A stretch of 64,000 nt of DNA from Halalkalibacter sp. APA_J-10(15) (GTDB lineage Bacteria; Bacillota; Bacilli; Bacillales; Bacillaceae_D). The stretch is taken from assembly GCF_023017105.1 (NCBI RefSeq), contig NZ_JALKEV010000001.1, forward strand, positions 248,001-312,000, read 5' to 3'. Below the pieces are notes generated by a model that was not told the DNA's origin, did no database searches, and worked only from the letters and a program-made list of their open reading frames with translations. The position numbers were made by a program, and so were the translations under genes. This document shows, piece by piece, positions 37,878-46,610 of this stretch (positions within the stretch are counted from its first letter, which is position 1; each line of letters starts with the position of its first letter).

Positions 37878-38550
37878 GGTCGCATACGATGATAGTACAG
37901 TCATTCGTGATATGTCATTAAAGCTCTATCCAGGTCAGACGGTATGTTTAATGGGACGAAATGGTGTCGGTAAGACGACCTTTATTAAAGCAATCATGGG
38001 GATATTGAAAACGAAGCAAGGAAATATTCATTATCAGGGGGAAGACGTGACAGGGAAATCGTCGACCTACCGTGCCAGAAAGGGATTAAGTTATGTTCCG
38101 CAAGGTCGTGAAATTTTCCCTCAATTAACCGTTTATGAAAACATCATGATGGGCTTTGAAGCACTGCCGAAAGGGAGAAGGAAAGAGATTGATGAAAGGA
38201 TTTATCGTTACTTTCCTGTATTACAGAAGATGAGGGAGCGACGTGGTGGAGATTTGAGTGGAGGTCAACAGCAGCAGCTGGCGATTGCACGAGCTCTAGT
38301 GTCTGAGCCACAGTGTCTGTTACTTGATGAACCGACTGAAGGCATTCAGCCTAACATTGTTCAAGATATCCAAAATGTCATTCGAGACATTAAAGAACAG
38401 AACAAGGAAACTTCGATATTATTAGTGGAACAAAGCTTTGATTTTGCAAAGAGTGTAGCGGATTACTTTTATATTATTGATAAAGGACGAATTGTCTATG
38501 AAGGAGAAGAGCTAATTGAGTCAAAGGTTAGTCAATATTTAAGTGTATAG
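37855..38550 (+). CDS. urtE: urea-type ABC transporter ATPase UrtE
   Basis: 231 residues, LivF-like ATPase: Walker A GRNGVGKT (34-41), RKGLSYVPQGREIFPQLTV, signature LSGGQQQQLAIARAL, Walker B LLLDEPTEGIQP. A GTG at 37843 is in frame, but AAAGGTGAG serves the ATG at 37855. Last gene of the operon, closed by a terminator. No urease or amidase gene follows, so the fate of the substrate is not shown by this locus. Confidence 0.92.
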   Translation: MLHIQQLEVAYDDSTVIRDMSLKLYPGQTVCLMGRNGVGKTTFIKAIMGILKTKQGNIHYQGEDVTGKSSTYRARKGLSYVPQGREIFPQLTVYENIMMGFEALPKGRRKEIDERIYRYFPVLQKMRERRGGDLSGGQQQQLAIARALVSEPQCLLLDEPTEGIQPNIVQDIQNVIRDIKEQNKETSILLVEQSFDFAKSVADYFYIIDKGRIVYEGEELIESKVSQYLSV

Positions 38551-38566
38551 TAAGCTAGATCATTAA

Positions 38567-38606
38567 AGCACTGGAAAGGTAGGTAACTTCCTTTTTCAGT
38601 GCTCTT
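38567..38606 (+). terminator. terminator of the urt operon
   Basis: AGCACTGGAAAGG (38567-38579) pairs with CCTTTTTCAGTGCT (38590-38603). The right half resembles hairpin 1 of the family A repeats. Confidence 0.75.
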
Positions 38607-38632
38607 TATCATGTAAGTCGATTCGAGGGAGA

Positions 38633-38700
38633 ATGTCGGACGCGCGTTATAGCTCAGCGCGACGCCATTAGGAAAATACGCAACTGCGTTTTTCTTATGG
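38633..38700 (-). repeat. family C two-hairpin element, copy after urt
   Basis: Minus strand: CCATAAGAAAAACGCA pairs with TGCGTATTTTCCTAATGG, followed by GTCGCGCTGAGCTATAACGCGCG. The second hairpin keeps its shape although its stem sequence differs from the copies at 9.9 and 14.8 kb. No minus-strand gene ends here. Confidence 0.7.
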
Positions 38701-38779
38701 CTATATTTGTCACGTTCTTTTCTACAAAATCGGACAGACTATAAAAGAAATCAGTCTGAATGTAGAGGAGGTGCTTAGA

Positions 38780-39265
38780 TTGAAGAAAGTATTATTTATT
38801 ATCGTTGTGGTGACACTATTCCTTGCTATAGGCTGTCAACAACAAGACGCTCACTATGATTCTGGTGACGGTCAGGGTGTGCAAAATGCTTCAGATGAAC
38901 CAGGTACGAATCGCGTCATGTACGGATTGTTCGGACCAGGGCCACTAAATTATGGACAAATTCGAAAGCAGCAATTAGGTCGCTACGATTTAGACGAAAT
39001 GCCCAATACTGGTACGAACTTCAGATCTATGGATGTAGAGAGACGTCATTTGGGAAATGATCAACAGCTTATCGCTGAAATTATACAAGAGGATTTTGGT
39101 CTTGAATCTGGTATGGTGTTTCTTGCTGGAAATCATGCTTTTGTTAATGTGAAAGCACCGGAAGACATGGAGGAAAAGGAAAAGAAAGAATATTTTGATA
39201 AACTTCGTCAACAGCTTAGCCAAGAGATCCCAAGATATAATGTCCATATACGTGAGTCGGATTAA
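38780..39265 (+). CDS. lipoprotein, YhcN/YlaJ-like
   Basis: 161 residues. A signal peptide ends in LAIGC, a slightly unusual lipobox (Cys20). The C-terminal part, LIAEIIQEDFGLESGMVFLAGNHAFVNV up to IPRYNVHIRES, has the layout of the YhcN/YlaJ sporulation lipoprotein domain (a small alpha/beta fold with an ANxHAxV-like strand), but similarity is weak. Start TTG after AGAGGAGG; a GTG 9 bp upstream is part of that site. If the family call is right, it is a spore inner-membrane or forespore lipoprotein involved in germination or outgrowth. Confidence 0.65.
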   Translation: MKKVLFIIVVVTLFLAIGCQQQDAHYDSGDGQGVQNASDEPGTNRVMYGLFGPGPLNYGQIRKQQLGRYDLDEMPNTGTNFRSMDVERRHLGNDQQLIAEIIQEDFGLESGMVFLAGNHAFVNVKAPEDMEEKEKKEYFDKLRQQLSQEIPRYNVHIRESD

Positions 39266-39271
39266 GGATTG

Positions 39272-39309
39272 AAGAAACTCAATCGGGCTATGCCTCATTT
39301 GGGTTTCTT
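39272..39309 (+). terminator. hairpin after the lipoprotein gene
   Basis: AAGAAACTCAA pairs with TTGGGTTTCTT with one mismatch; the T-run is short. Confidence 0.5.
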
Positions 39310-39438
39310 ACATATGGGTGAAATGTTACTATTTGAAGTTCTCACGTTCCTTCCTTCCTTCAACCTCTACTAAACACTTTTGTCTCCCTCCAAGCTTTTT
39401 TCTTCGATCTGAAAAGATTTTTCACAGTGACATTTAGG

Positions 39439-40749
39439 TCACTCTCGTCTCCGAGCGGTTTGTTGAATCGGATCCCAAACACTGTTATAAGGAGGCGCAT
39501 AGGCGAGATCTAAATGCTCTAATTCATCAATCTTCATTTCGTTATAGAGAGCGGTTGAGAGGACATCGATTCGTTTGTCGACACCTGCATGACCGATGAT
39601 TTGTCCACCGAGAAGCTGATTCGTTTCGCGGTGATAACAAAGTCGAACGGTTAACCTCTCAGCTCCAGGATAATAGCCGGCAATATGCCCGATTTCGGTG
39701 GTCATTTGATTATATGGGTAGGAAAGCTCCTCTAACTCACGACTTGATAGGCCTGTGCGCCCTAACGTTAAGCTGAAGAATTTAATAATCGATGTACCAA
39801 CAATACCTTGAAAGGGTGTAGGCTGACCAATCATTGCTTTTCCTGCTAGTCTTCCTTGTTTATTAGCGTGTGTACCAAGAGGGATATAATCGTTCTTTTG
39901 CTTGATACGATGGTATTGTGTTGCGCAATCACCTGCTGCATATACGTTTTCTACATTCGTTTCCATGAAACGATTCACAATCACTGCACCGTTGCGATGA
40001 AAGTGAAGGTCAGAGTTAGAGAGAAACGATGTGTTGGGCGTCACACCGATTGCCACGACAACTAGATTAGTACGAATAGAAGCTTGATCCGTAATCACAC
40101 GTTCGACACGTTCGTTGCCTGAAAATCCTTCAACGGTTCCATGAAGCCGAACGTTAATACCATTCTTTTCTGCTTCTTCTAGAATCATGTTGGAAAAGTC
40201 TTCATCGAAACTAGCAGCAAGCTGGGTCGCTTGTTCGATAATGGTCACATCTTTCCCTATTTTAATAAAATTTTCAGCGAGCTCCAGTCCGATATAACCA
40301 CCTCCGATGATTGTGATATGCTTTTTTTCTTTCGCATCGGCCATTAATTGTTCAGTATCGGGAATTGTTTTCACTGTATGAATTCCTTCCAAGTCATTTC
40401 CTGGCCATGAAGGAACGATAGGACTAGCCCCTGTTGCAAGTAGCAGTTTGTCATATGAAAGGGAGAAGTCAACACCACTTACGATTTGGTTCTTTAGGTC
40501 AACCGAAGTCACTTCATGCTTAGTCCGAGCGTCAATTCGGTACTTATGACGAAAGGTTTCAACATCTCGAGCAATGAGATCGGTTGTTGATGAAATGAGT
40601 CCTCCAATAACATAAGGAAGACCACACTGTGCATACGAATAGATCTCTCCTCTTTCTAGTGTGATGATCTCCGCATTCTCGTCATGTCGGACAATTTGCA
40701 TCGCAGCGCTCATTCCAGCTGCATCACCACCAATAATGACATATCTCAT
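39439..40749 (-). CDS. CoA-disulfide reductase (FAD-dependent)
   Basis: 436 residues, single-cysteine member of the pyridine nucleotide-disulfide reductase family. FAD-binding VIIGGDAAGMSAAMQI at the start, redox-active Cys42 in YSYAQCGLPYVIGG, NAD(P)-binding TIIGGGYIGLELAENF, FAD loop NVYAAGDCATQY, and the dimerisation domain with two Tyr (AGYYPGAE, APPYNSVWDP) typical of CoADR. It keeps coenzyme A reduced, in place of glutathione reductase. ATG at 40749 follows AAAGGGTGG; a GTG 9 bp upstream is ignored. It stands alone on the minus strand in a plus-strand region. Confidence 0.85.
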   Translation of the reverse strand: MRYVIIGGDAAGMSAAMQIVRHDENAEIITLERGEIYSYAQCGLPYVIGGLISSTTDLIARDVETFRHKYRIDARTKHEVTSVDLKNQIVSGVDFSLSYDKLLLATGASPIVPSWPGNDLEGIHTVKTIPDTEQLMADAKEKKHITIIGGGYIGLELAENFIKIGKDVTIIEQATQLAASFDEDFSNMILEEAEKNGINVRLHGTVEGFSGNERVERVITDQASIRTNLVVVAIGVTPNTSFLSNSDLHFHRNGAVIVNRFMETNVENVYAAGDCATQYHRIKQKNDYIPLGTHANKQGRLAGKAMIGQPTPFQGIVGTSIIKFFSLTLGRTGLSSRELEELSYPYNQMTTEIGHIAGYYPGAERLTVRLCYHRETNQLLGGQIIGHAGVDKRIDVLSTALYNEMKIDELEHLDLAYAPPYNSVWDPIQQTARRRE

Positions 40750-40993
40750 GTGAACCACCCTTTCTTACTATTTATGATGTAGGTAGTATGGCGCTTGAAT
40801 AAGTTTACTACTAGTATTCCCCTCTTTTTTCATGGTGAAGCATGAATTTTAAGAAATAGCTGGAAGTTTGGGGTGATGAGCAGATTCAGTTACATACGTG
40901 ACGTTTTTCTAAAAGAACCTTACTATTAGAAAAGCTCTACTTCGTTTTGACGGACGATGCACGACTCAAAAAGGCGCTGTGTATCTTTCTTAT

Positions 40994-41022
40994 TTGACCA
41001 CCGTAAGGCAATGTACTATAAT
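40994..41022 (+). promoter_or_regulatory. sigma-A promoter of prfA-prmC
   Basis: TTGACC, 17 bp, TATAAT (41017-41022), 40 bp before the prfA start. The rest of the 40750-41062 gap shows a dyad TTTTTCTAA (40909) / TTAGAAAAA (40927) and no gene. Confidence 0.8.
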
Positions 41023-41062
41023 AGTTCTGTTATACGATGGAATATGATGAGGTGAAAAATCC

Positions 41063-42133
41063 GTGTTAGATCGTTTACAATCTTTAGAAGATCGATATGA
41101 TCGATTAAATGAGTTACTAAGTGACCCTGATGTCATTAGCGATTCAACGAAATTGCGTGAGTATTCAAAGGAACAATCGGATTTAGAAGAGACTGTACAG
41201 GCGTATCGTGACTATAAAGAAGCTAGTACACAATTGAAAGATGCTAAAACGATGCTTGAGGATAAGCTTGATGATGAGATGTATGCAATGGTCAAAGAGG
41301 AGATGGATGAACTATCTACGACGATTGAAGAGCTTGAAGCTCGCTTGAAAATATTATTACTACCAAAAGATCCGAATGATGATAAAAATGTCATCGTTGA
41401 AATTCGCGGAGCTGCTGGTGGAGATGAAGCGCAGCTATTCGCGAGCGATTTATATAAAATGTATACTCGTTATGCAGAAGCACAAGGCTGGAAGGTTGAA
41501 GTCATTGAATCGACAACAACAGAGCTTGGTGGCTTCAAGGAAATCATTTTCAGTGTGAACGGAAACGGTGCCTATTCTAAGCTTAAGTATGAAAATGGAG
41601 CTCATCGTGTGCAACGTGTACCGACAACCGAATCAGGTGGTCGAATTCATACGTCAACTGCTACGGTTGCTGTTCTTCCTGAAGCGGAAGAGGTTGAAGT
41701 GGAAATTCACGAAAAGGATATTCGTGTGGATACCTTTGCATCAAGTGGTCCTGGTGGGCAAAGTGTTAATACGACGATGTCTGCTGTGCGCTTAACACAT
41801 GTTCCGACTGGAACGGTCGTTTCTTGTCAGGATGAGAAATCACAAATTAAGAACAAAGAGAAAGCGATGAAGGTTCTTCGTGCGCGTGTATATGATAAAT
41901 TTCAGCGCGAGGTTCAGGCAGAATATGATTCCAATCGTAAGCTTGCGGTTGGAACCGGTGATCGTTCAGAACGGATTCGCACGTATAATTTTCCACAAAG
42001 TCGCGTGACCGATCACCGTATTGGTTTAACGCTTCAGAAGCTAGAGCAAATTTTACAAGGGAAGCTTGATGAAATCATCGATGCTCTGATCGTTGAAGAA
42101 CAAGCGGAAGCGATGCAAAATGCCGAACAATAG
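41063..42133 (+). CDS. prfA: peptide chain release factor 1
   Basis: 356 residues. Reads UAA and UAG. The GGQ motif is Gly231-Gly232-Gln233 in [20 protein letters not shown]; the codon-recognition region contains the PxT-type tripeptide in [14 protein letters not shown]. Start GTG after GAGGTGA. The prmC gene, whose product methylates the GGQ glutamine, starts inside its 3' end. Confidence 0.97.
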   Translation: MLDRLQSLEDRYDRLNELLSDPDVISDSTKLREYSKEQSDLEETVQAYRDYKEASTQLKDAKTMLEDKLDDEMYAMVKEEMDELSTTIEELEARLKILLLPKDPNDDKNVIVEIRGAAGGDEAQLFASDLYKMYTRYAEAQGWKVEVIESTTTELGGFKEIIFSVNGNGAYSKLKYENGAHRVQRVPTTESGGRIHTSTATVAVLPEAEEVEVEIHEKDIRVDTFASSGPGGQSVNTTMSAVRLTHVPTGTVVSCQDEKSQIKNKEKAMKVLRARVYDKFQREVQAEYDSNRKLAVGTGDRSERIRTYNFPQSRVTDHRIGLTLQKLEQILQGKLDEIIDALIVEEQAEAMQNAEQ

Positions 42134-43010
42134 GACGATCCAAGAGGCTCTTCAATGGGCTTCTTCTTTTTTAGCTGAAAGGAAGCTGGAGCAACCAGTC
42201 GGCGAATTGCTACTACGGCATTATTTACAAGTGAATCGGACACATTTTTTGATGATGCTGCAAGAGCCACTTTCTAAAGCAGTGTGGAATCAGCTATCGT
42301 CTGATCTAGAACAACATGCACAAGGGGTTCCTGTTCAGCATTTGATTGGATATGAAATCTTTTATGGGCGACGCTTTAAGGTCAATGGTGATGTGCTCAT
42401 CCCACGTCCAGAAACAGAGGAGCTTGTGGAAGTGGTGAGTGAGCGCGCGCAGAAACTTTTTCAGGAGCGAACGATTCAGGTTGTTGATGTCGGGACTGGG
42501 AGTGGAGCGATTGCCATTACGCTAGCCCTTGAAAATGCTCAGATGAATATAGAAGCGATAGATATCTCACCACAAGCGATAATGGTTGCTAAGGAAAATG
42601 CACGTAGCCTAGAGGCTGATGTTACGTTTATGAATGGGGACTTACTATCTCCCTATGTATTGTCGAAAAGAAAAGTCGATGTGGTTGTATCGAATCCTCC
42701 GTATATTCCTGTACGTGATGAAGGAAAGTTGGCGGTTCATGTTAAGGGGCACGAGCCGCATTTGGCACTTTTCGGTGGTGAGGACGGGTTAGATGTATAT
42801 CGTACGTTTATGACGGAACTTCCACAAGTAATAGAAGAAACGGGCTTAGTCGCGTTTGAAGTAGGTATTGGGCAAGCGCAGACGGTTTGTGAAATGTTAT
42901 CAACAGTTTTTCCACACGCTGTGACTGAAATCAAGCGAGATATTAATGGGAAAGAGCGAATAGTAATTGCTTATGGAACGATGACGACGCGTCCATTACG
43001 TCGTACGTAG
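42120..43010 (+). CDS. prmC: release factor glutamine methyltransferase
   Basis: 296 residues. Methylates the Gln of the GGQ motif of release factors with S-adenosylmethionine. Helical N-terminal domain, then [20 protein letters not shown], the SAM site [17 protein letters not shown] and the catalytic NPPY (192-195) in [10 protein letters not shown]. The ATG at 42120 overlaps prfA by 14 bp; an earlier in-frame start at 42093 lacks support. Conserved prfA-prmC operon. Confidence 0.95.
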   Translation: MPNNRTIQEALQWASSFLAERKLEQPVGELLLRHYLQVNRTHFLMMLQEPLSKAVWNQLSSDLEQHAQGVPVQHLIGYEIFYGRRFKVNGDVLIPRPETEELVEVVSERAQKLFQERTIQVVDVGTGSGAIAITLALENAQMNIEAIDISPQAIMVAKENARSLEADVTFMNGDLLSPYVLSKRKVDVVVSNPPYIPVRDEGKLAVHVKGHEPHLALFGGEDGLDVYRTFMTELPQVIEETGLVAFEVGIGQAQTVCEMLSTVFPHAVTEIKRDINGKERIVIAYGTMTTRPLRRT

Positions 43011-43077
43011 TCATTACATCGGCTTGAGGGTTTTATGAAGGTGACCTTCTTATCTTTCAAAAAAAGAAAAATGATAG

Positions 43078-43107
43078 GTTTAAATACCGCTCTCTTTGAC
43101 GAGAATA
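43078..43107 (+). promoter_or_regulatory. sigma-F-type promoter of spoIIR
   Basis: GTTTA (43078-43082), 15 bp, GACGAGAATA (43098-43107) agrees with GYWTA and GGNRANANTR at all but one fixed position, the second G. It lies 28 bp before the spoIIR start. spoIIR is a sigma-F gene in B. subtilis. Confidence 0.55.
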
Positions 43108-43134
43108 ATTCGTGAAGGGGCGGTGTTTTTTATT

Positions 43135-43758
43135 ATGAAACCAAATGTTGTTATTTATCTATTATTCTCGTTATTTGTTATAGTCGTTAATTGGGAAGCT
43201 CAACATTCGCTTGCGATAGCTGAGCTACATCAGGAGGTTAATGAAGAGGAAGCCATTCGCCTACGCATTCTAGCAAATAGTGATTCAGTAGCTGATCAAG
43301 CTTTAAAGCGTGATATACGTGATCGAGTAAATGAAGCGATTACGGAATGGGTGTTACATATAGATGATATGGAAGAAGCGAAAGCGACGATTGAAGCTAA
43401 TTTAGTAGAAATTGAGAAGATTGTTGCACAAGAATTAGAGCGTTATGGCTTAGAGCAAGGTTATGAGGTCGACTTTGATGCTGTTAATTTTCCGACGAAG
43501 CTGTATGGTCACCTTGTCTATCCAGCGGGTATATACGATGCTGTATTAATTACGCTAGGAAAAGGAAATGGTGAGAATTGGTGGTGTGTCTTATTCCCAC
43601 CTCTATGCTTTATTGATATGGCGAATGGAGATGCAATAGAGACAACGGATGATGAATTTGAAGAAGAAATTGCTGAGGAAACAGATGAAGAGGAGATTGA
43701 AGTTTCATTTTTCTTTGTTGAGTGGTTTAGTGGATTATTTGAGCGTATATTCGGATAA
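43135..43758 (+). CDS. spoIIR: stage II sporulation protein R
   Basis: 207 residues. Signal peptide or anchor (about 5-22), then the SpoIIR domain: EEAIRLRILANSDSVADQALKRD, FPTKLYGHLVYPAGIYDAV and GENWWCVLFPPLCFID. It is made in the forespore and secreted to the intermembrane space, where it triggers SpoIIGA to process pro-sigma-E. The tail is very acidic and ends in a short hydrophobic stretch (FFFVEWFSGLFERIFG). The frame opens at 43096; the ATG at 43135 follows GGGGCGGTG. Confidence 0.95.
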   Translation: MKPNVVIYLLFSLFVIVVNWEAQHSLAIAELHQEVNEEEAIRLRILANSDSVADQALKRDIRDRVNEAITEWVLHIDDMEEAKATIEANLVEIEKIVAQELERYGLEQGYEVDFDAVNFPTKLYGHLVYPAGIYDAVLITLGKGNGENWWCVLFPPLCFIDMANGDAIETTDDEFEEEIAEETDEEEIEVSFFFVEWFSGLFERIFG

Positions 43759-43822
43759 GAGGCATAAATGAGACAAGCCTTGCATATAGTTTAGTAAGCT
43801 AGTAGAAAGGAAGTGGCTTGCT

Positions 43823-44263
43823 ATGGCTATAGTTGTCCGAAAGGCAAAGCAAGAGGATTTGCTGAAGGTGCAACGGTTAGTTGCGAAAGCAGGATTACGA
43901 GATGAAGGTATTGAACATATAATTGAACATTTCTTAATTGTTGAAAACGATGCTGAACAACTAATTGGAACGGTAGGAATTGAAATGTATGAGGAGGTCG
44001 GTCTATTAAGATCACTCATTTTGCAATCGCCTGAATGGGATGCCAAGCTAAGCTTGGAATTTCTGCAATTAACGCTGAAATATGCTGAAGAGCAGAAGCT
44101 TAAGACCGTTTATTTATGTGCGAAGGCGACTAGTGCATTGTTTCATCAGCTAGGGTTTAGAGAGGTTGTCAAAGAAAGTATTCCGAAAGCGATCCAAGAA
44201 TCAGCTCATTTTAAAAAGCATCAAACGGATGATGTGAAAATTTGGTGTTGTCACATTGCCTGA
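43823..44263 (+). CDS. ywlB: GNAT family acetyltransferase, YwlB-like
   Basis: 146 residues, single GNAT domain: IVVRKAKQEDLLKVQRLV at the start, VGIEMYEEVGLLRSLIL as the core strands and ALFHQLGFREVVKES at the end. The typical acetyl-CoA loop Q/RxxGxG/A is not obvious (SPEWDAKLSLEF takes its place), so catalytic ability is uncertain. Substrate unknown. The gene lies between spoIIR and ywlC as ywlB does in B. subtilis. The start follows AAAGGAAGTGG. Confidence 0.8.
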   Translation: MAIVVRKAKQEDLLKVQRLVAKAGLRDEGIEHIIEHFLIVENDAEQLIGTVGIEMYEEVGLLRSLILQSPEWDAKLSLEFLQLTLKYAEEQKLKTVYLCAKATSALFHQLGFREVVKESIPKAIQESAHFKKHQTDDVKIWCCHIA

Positions 44264-44273
44264 AAAGGGTTAC

Positions 44274-44560
44274 TTATCTACAGGTTGTCCACAAGTGTGG
44301 ATAACCTCTTTCGCATTGAAGGAACACGGAGAACGAGCTAAGAAGGAAGGAGATGTTGTGACTGATGGATTTGATTAAAAAAACCCGAGATTACGTCGAA
44401 ATATGAATGAAATATTGACATCGTGTGGCTTCACTTGCAAAATGGAGAAGTTAGGAGCGATGAAAAGTGAGTTATAAACAAACAAAACGATGGATTGTGG
44501 ATAAAGATGATCAATTTTTACATAAAAGTAGTGAAATAAAGGAAGCAGCGTTGTGGATAA
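44274..44560. promoter_or_regulatory. DnaA-box cluster upstream of and inside ywlC
   Basis: Three boxes start exactly 11 bp apart: TTATCTACA (44274, one mismatch), TTGTCCACA (44285, one mismatch) and TGTGGATAA (44296, perfect, reverse). Further boxes: TTATAAACA (44472, one mismatch), TGTGGATAA (44496, perfect, reverse) and TGTGGATAA (44552, perfect, reverse); the last three are in the ywlC coding start. A DnaA-box cluster at ywlC is, as I recall, also reported in B. subtilis. Confidence 0.75.
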
Positions 44561-45504
44561 AAAATGGAGATGTCATTGCCTTTCCAACGGAGACGGTTTA
44601 TGGACTTGGTGCAAATGCTCTTGATGAAGAAGCAATTCAGAACATTTTTCAAGCGAAGGGAAGGCCGAGTGATAACCCATTAATTGTCCACATTGCTAAG
44701 GAAGAGCAGTTAAAGGAATTAGTGATCGACGTTCCGTTAGTAGCGAAAAAGCTCATACATGCCTTTTGGCCGGGACCGTTGACGATTATACTAAAGCGTA
44801 CAAATAGCATAGCAGAGAGTGTAACAGCGGGATTGGACACTGTTGGCGTGCGAATGCCATCACATCCGATCGCTTTAACTCTTATAGAAGCAGCAGATGT
44901 TCCGATTGCCGCTCCAAGTGCCAATCAATCAGGTAAGCCAAGTCCGACAAGCGCGAGCCATGTCATTCATGATTTAAATGGAAAGATTGCTGGTGTTGTT
45001 GATGGAGGTGTTACGGGCGTCGGAGTTGAATCAACAGTTGTTGATTGTTCTGTGGATAGAGTGATACTCTACCGACCCGGTGGTGTCACGAAGGAAGAGA
45101 TTGAAGCTGTGATCGGCCCGATTGAAGTCGATCCTTCCTTGCAAGCTGAAACTGAAGCCCCGCGTTCACCTGGAATGAAATATACCCATTATGCGCCAAT
45201 CGGTCAACTGTACGTCGTTTCAGACTGTGGAAAAATCAACAATTATGTACAAGAGGCCAGAGCAAAAGGACATCGAGTCGGTGTGCTAACGACGGAGGAG
45301 AGAAAAGCTAAATATGATGCTGATATTGTCGTCGCCTGTGGAAAAAGAGATGACCTATCAACAGTTGCGCAGAAGTTATATGATAGCTTACGTACGTTTG
45401 ATCAGCAAAAGGCTGAAATTATTTATGCGGAGGCATTCCCGAAAGAAGGAATTGGCATTGCGATCATGAACCGACTTGAGAAGGCGGCGGATGCGGTTAT
45501 TTAG
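44467..45504 (+). CDS. ywlC: threonylcarbamoyl-AMP synthase (Sua5/YwlC)
   Basis: 345 residues. Makes threonylcarbamoyl-AMP from threonine, bicarbonate and ATP, the first step to t6A in tRNAs that read ANN codons. YrdC domain: VIAFPTETVYGLGANALD, KGRPSDNPLIVHI, GPLTIILKR, VGVRMPSHP and PIAAPSANQSGKPSPT; C-terminal Sua5 domain after the linker APRSPGMKYTHYAP. So it is the long Sua5 form, as in B. subtilis. Start GTG after AGGAG. DnaA boxes in and before its 5' end suggest DnaA control or titration. Confidence 0.96.
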   Translation: MSYKQTKRWIVDKDDQFLHKSSEIKEAALWIKNGDVIAFPTETVYGLGANALDEEAIQNIFQAKGRPSDNPLIVHIAKEEQLKELVIDVPLVAKKLIHAFWPGPLTIILKRTNSIAESVTAGLDTVGVRMPSHPIALTLIEAADVPIAAPSANQSGKPSPTSASHVIHDLNGKIAGVVDGGVTGVGVESTVVDCSVDRVILYRPGGVTKEEIEAVIGPIEVDPSLQAETEAPRSPGMKYTHYAPIGQLYVVSDCGKINNYVQEARAKGHRVGVLTTEERKAKYDADIVVACGKRDDLSTVAQKLYDSLRTFDQQKAEIIYAEAFPKEGIGIAIMNRLEKAADAVI

Positions 45505-45697
45505 GGCTTTTGGGAGGAATCGAGGAAGGGGGAACATCCTCGAAATTTGTCATGTGAGTGCTTTCGATCAGAATTGGAGCGTTTTCACGAGCAGTTAGAG
45601 CGCTCGCTTTAATATATGAAGCGCTTTCGATGGCTTTTACAAAAACAAGAGCCATCGAAACGGCTCTTGCATCTTCATTAAACGGCCCATTTCTCAT
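45497..45697 (-). CDS. possible small protein of 66 residues (uncertain)
   Basis: Open frame from ATG at 45697, overlapping the end of the cation-efflux gene by 20 bp, running to 45497. It begins RNGPFNEDARAVSMALVFVK and has a balanced composition with a probable helix in its middle. The ribosome-binding site (AAAGG) touches the start codon. The region also has a strong dyad (TTTCGATGGCT with AGCCATCGAAA, about 45626-45661), so it could instead be an untranslated structured tail. Not recognised as a known family. Confidence 0.3.
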   Translation of the reverse strand: MRNGPFNEDARAVSMALVFVKAIESASYIKASALTARENAPILIESTHMTNFEDVPPSSIPPKSPK

Positions 45698-46586
45698 CCT
45701 TTGTAAAGGAGACAGTTAACCATTTTTGATACGGTAAATGGTCGGTTGCGCTTTTAATTTTCTCGCGAATATCGTCTTGCTGATCGACAGATTGAATCAA
45801 GGAATGCTCATTTAAAATAAAGTCAACCTCAACAAAGAGTGTTCCGCCGACTTTAGCTAGGCGGACATACATTTTCTCTATTCTCTCTTCTTGTTTAATC
45901 TTGTTAAATAACTGTTCATAGCTTGCTTGTATAGATTCATCTGGTGCCATTTCAAGTATTTCGCGACACGCTTTGATCATTTCAGTAATCGGAACCTTCA
46001 GAAAGACCCCAGCAACAAATAGGACCATGAGCGGATCAATATACGGTGTGAAATGAGCATAGGGTGTAGTTGAGACGAGTAAAGCAGCTAAAAAGCCGAG
46101 TAACACAGCCGCGCTTAAATACATATCCATTTTCCACTGGTTGGCTTCGGCTTGAACGAAGCCTAATTGGTCGCTTCCCTTCTTCAAATGCATATATATA
46201 CCTAAGCAGAGTATAGTAGATAGCAGGGCATACAACATGGCATATCCAAAGTTGACCTCAGAACCACCTGAAAAAAGCGTTATTCCTGAAGAAACAATAG
46301 CTGTGATACATAACAGCAAAATAGCTGTATATTTCACTAATAGTACAATAGGCTCGACCATTTGCTTTCCAAAAGGAAAGCGTTTGGAATCTCGTTTACG
46401 AATGAAATTAGCACCTAATAAAGATAGCAATGATAATTTCACACTTATTAGTGAATAGAGACCATCAAAAACGACCATTTGTGAGGAAATAAGAAAACCC
46501 CAAATGATCGCAATAACCGCAAGTAGAAGCGCCCCGTAGATGGAAAGCTGAAGTAATTGCTTTTCCTTTTTGTGAGACGGATTCAT
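45678..46586 (-). CDS. cation diffusion facilitator-type transporter, atypical metal site
   Basis: 302 residues, six predicted helices and a C-terminal cytoplasmic domain (about 205-302), the CDF layout. The usual metal-binding pairs are changed: helix 2 has FDGLYSLIS (first Asp kept, second replaced by Ser) and helix 5 has NQWKMDMYLS (Gln or Asn where His is usual). The substrate may therefore differ from zinc or manganese. It follows a TetR gene with a palindromic operator between them and is probably its target. Start ATG at 46586 after GGAGGT. Confidence 0.85.
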   Translation of the reverse strand: MNPSHKKEKQLLQLSIYGALLLAVIAIIWGFLISSQMVVFDGLYSLISVKLSLLSLLGANFIRKRDSKRFPFGKQMVEPIVLLVKYTAILLLCITAIVSSGITLFSGGSEVNFGYAMLYALLSTILCLGIYMHLKKGSDQLGFVQAEANQWKMDMYLSAAVLLGFLAALLVSTTPYAHFTPYIDPLMVLFVAGVFLKVPITEMIKACREILEMAPDESIQASYEQLFNKIKQEERIEKMYVRLAKVGGTLFVEVDFILNEHSLIQSVDQQDDIREKIKSATDHLPYQKWLTVSFTKDEKWAV

Positions 46587-46610
46587 GTTAGTACCTCCAT
46601 TTTTTATATT

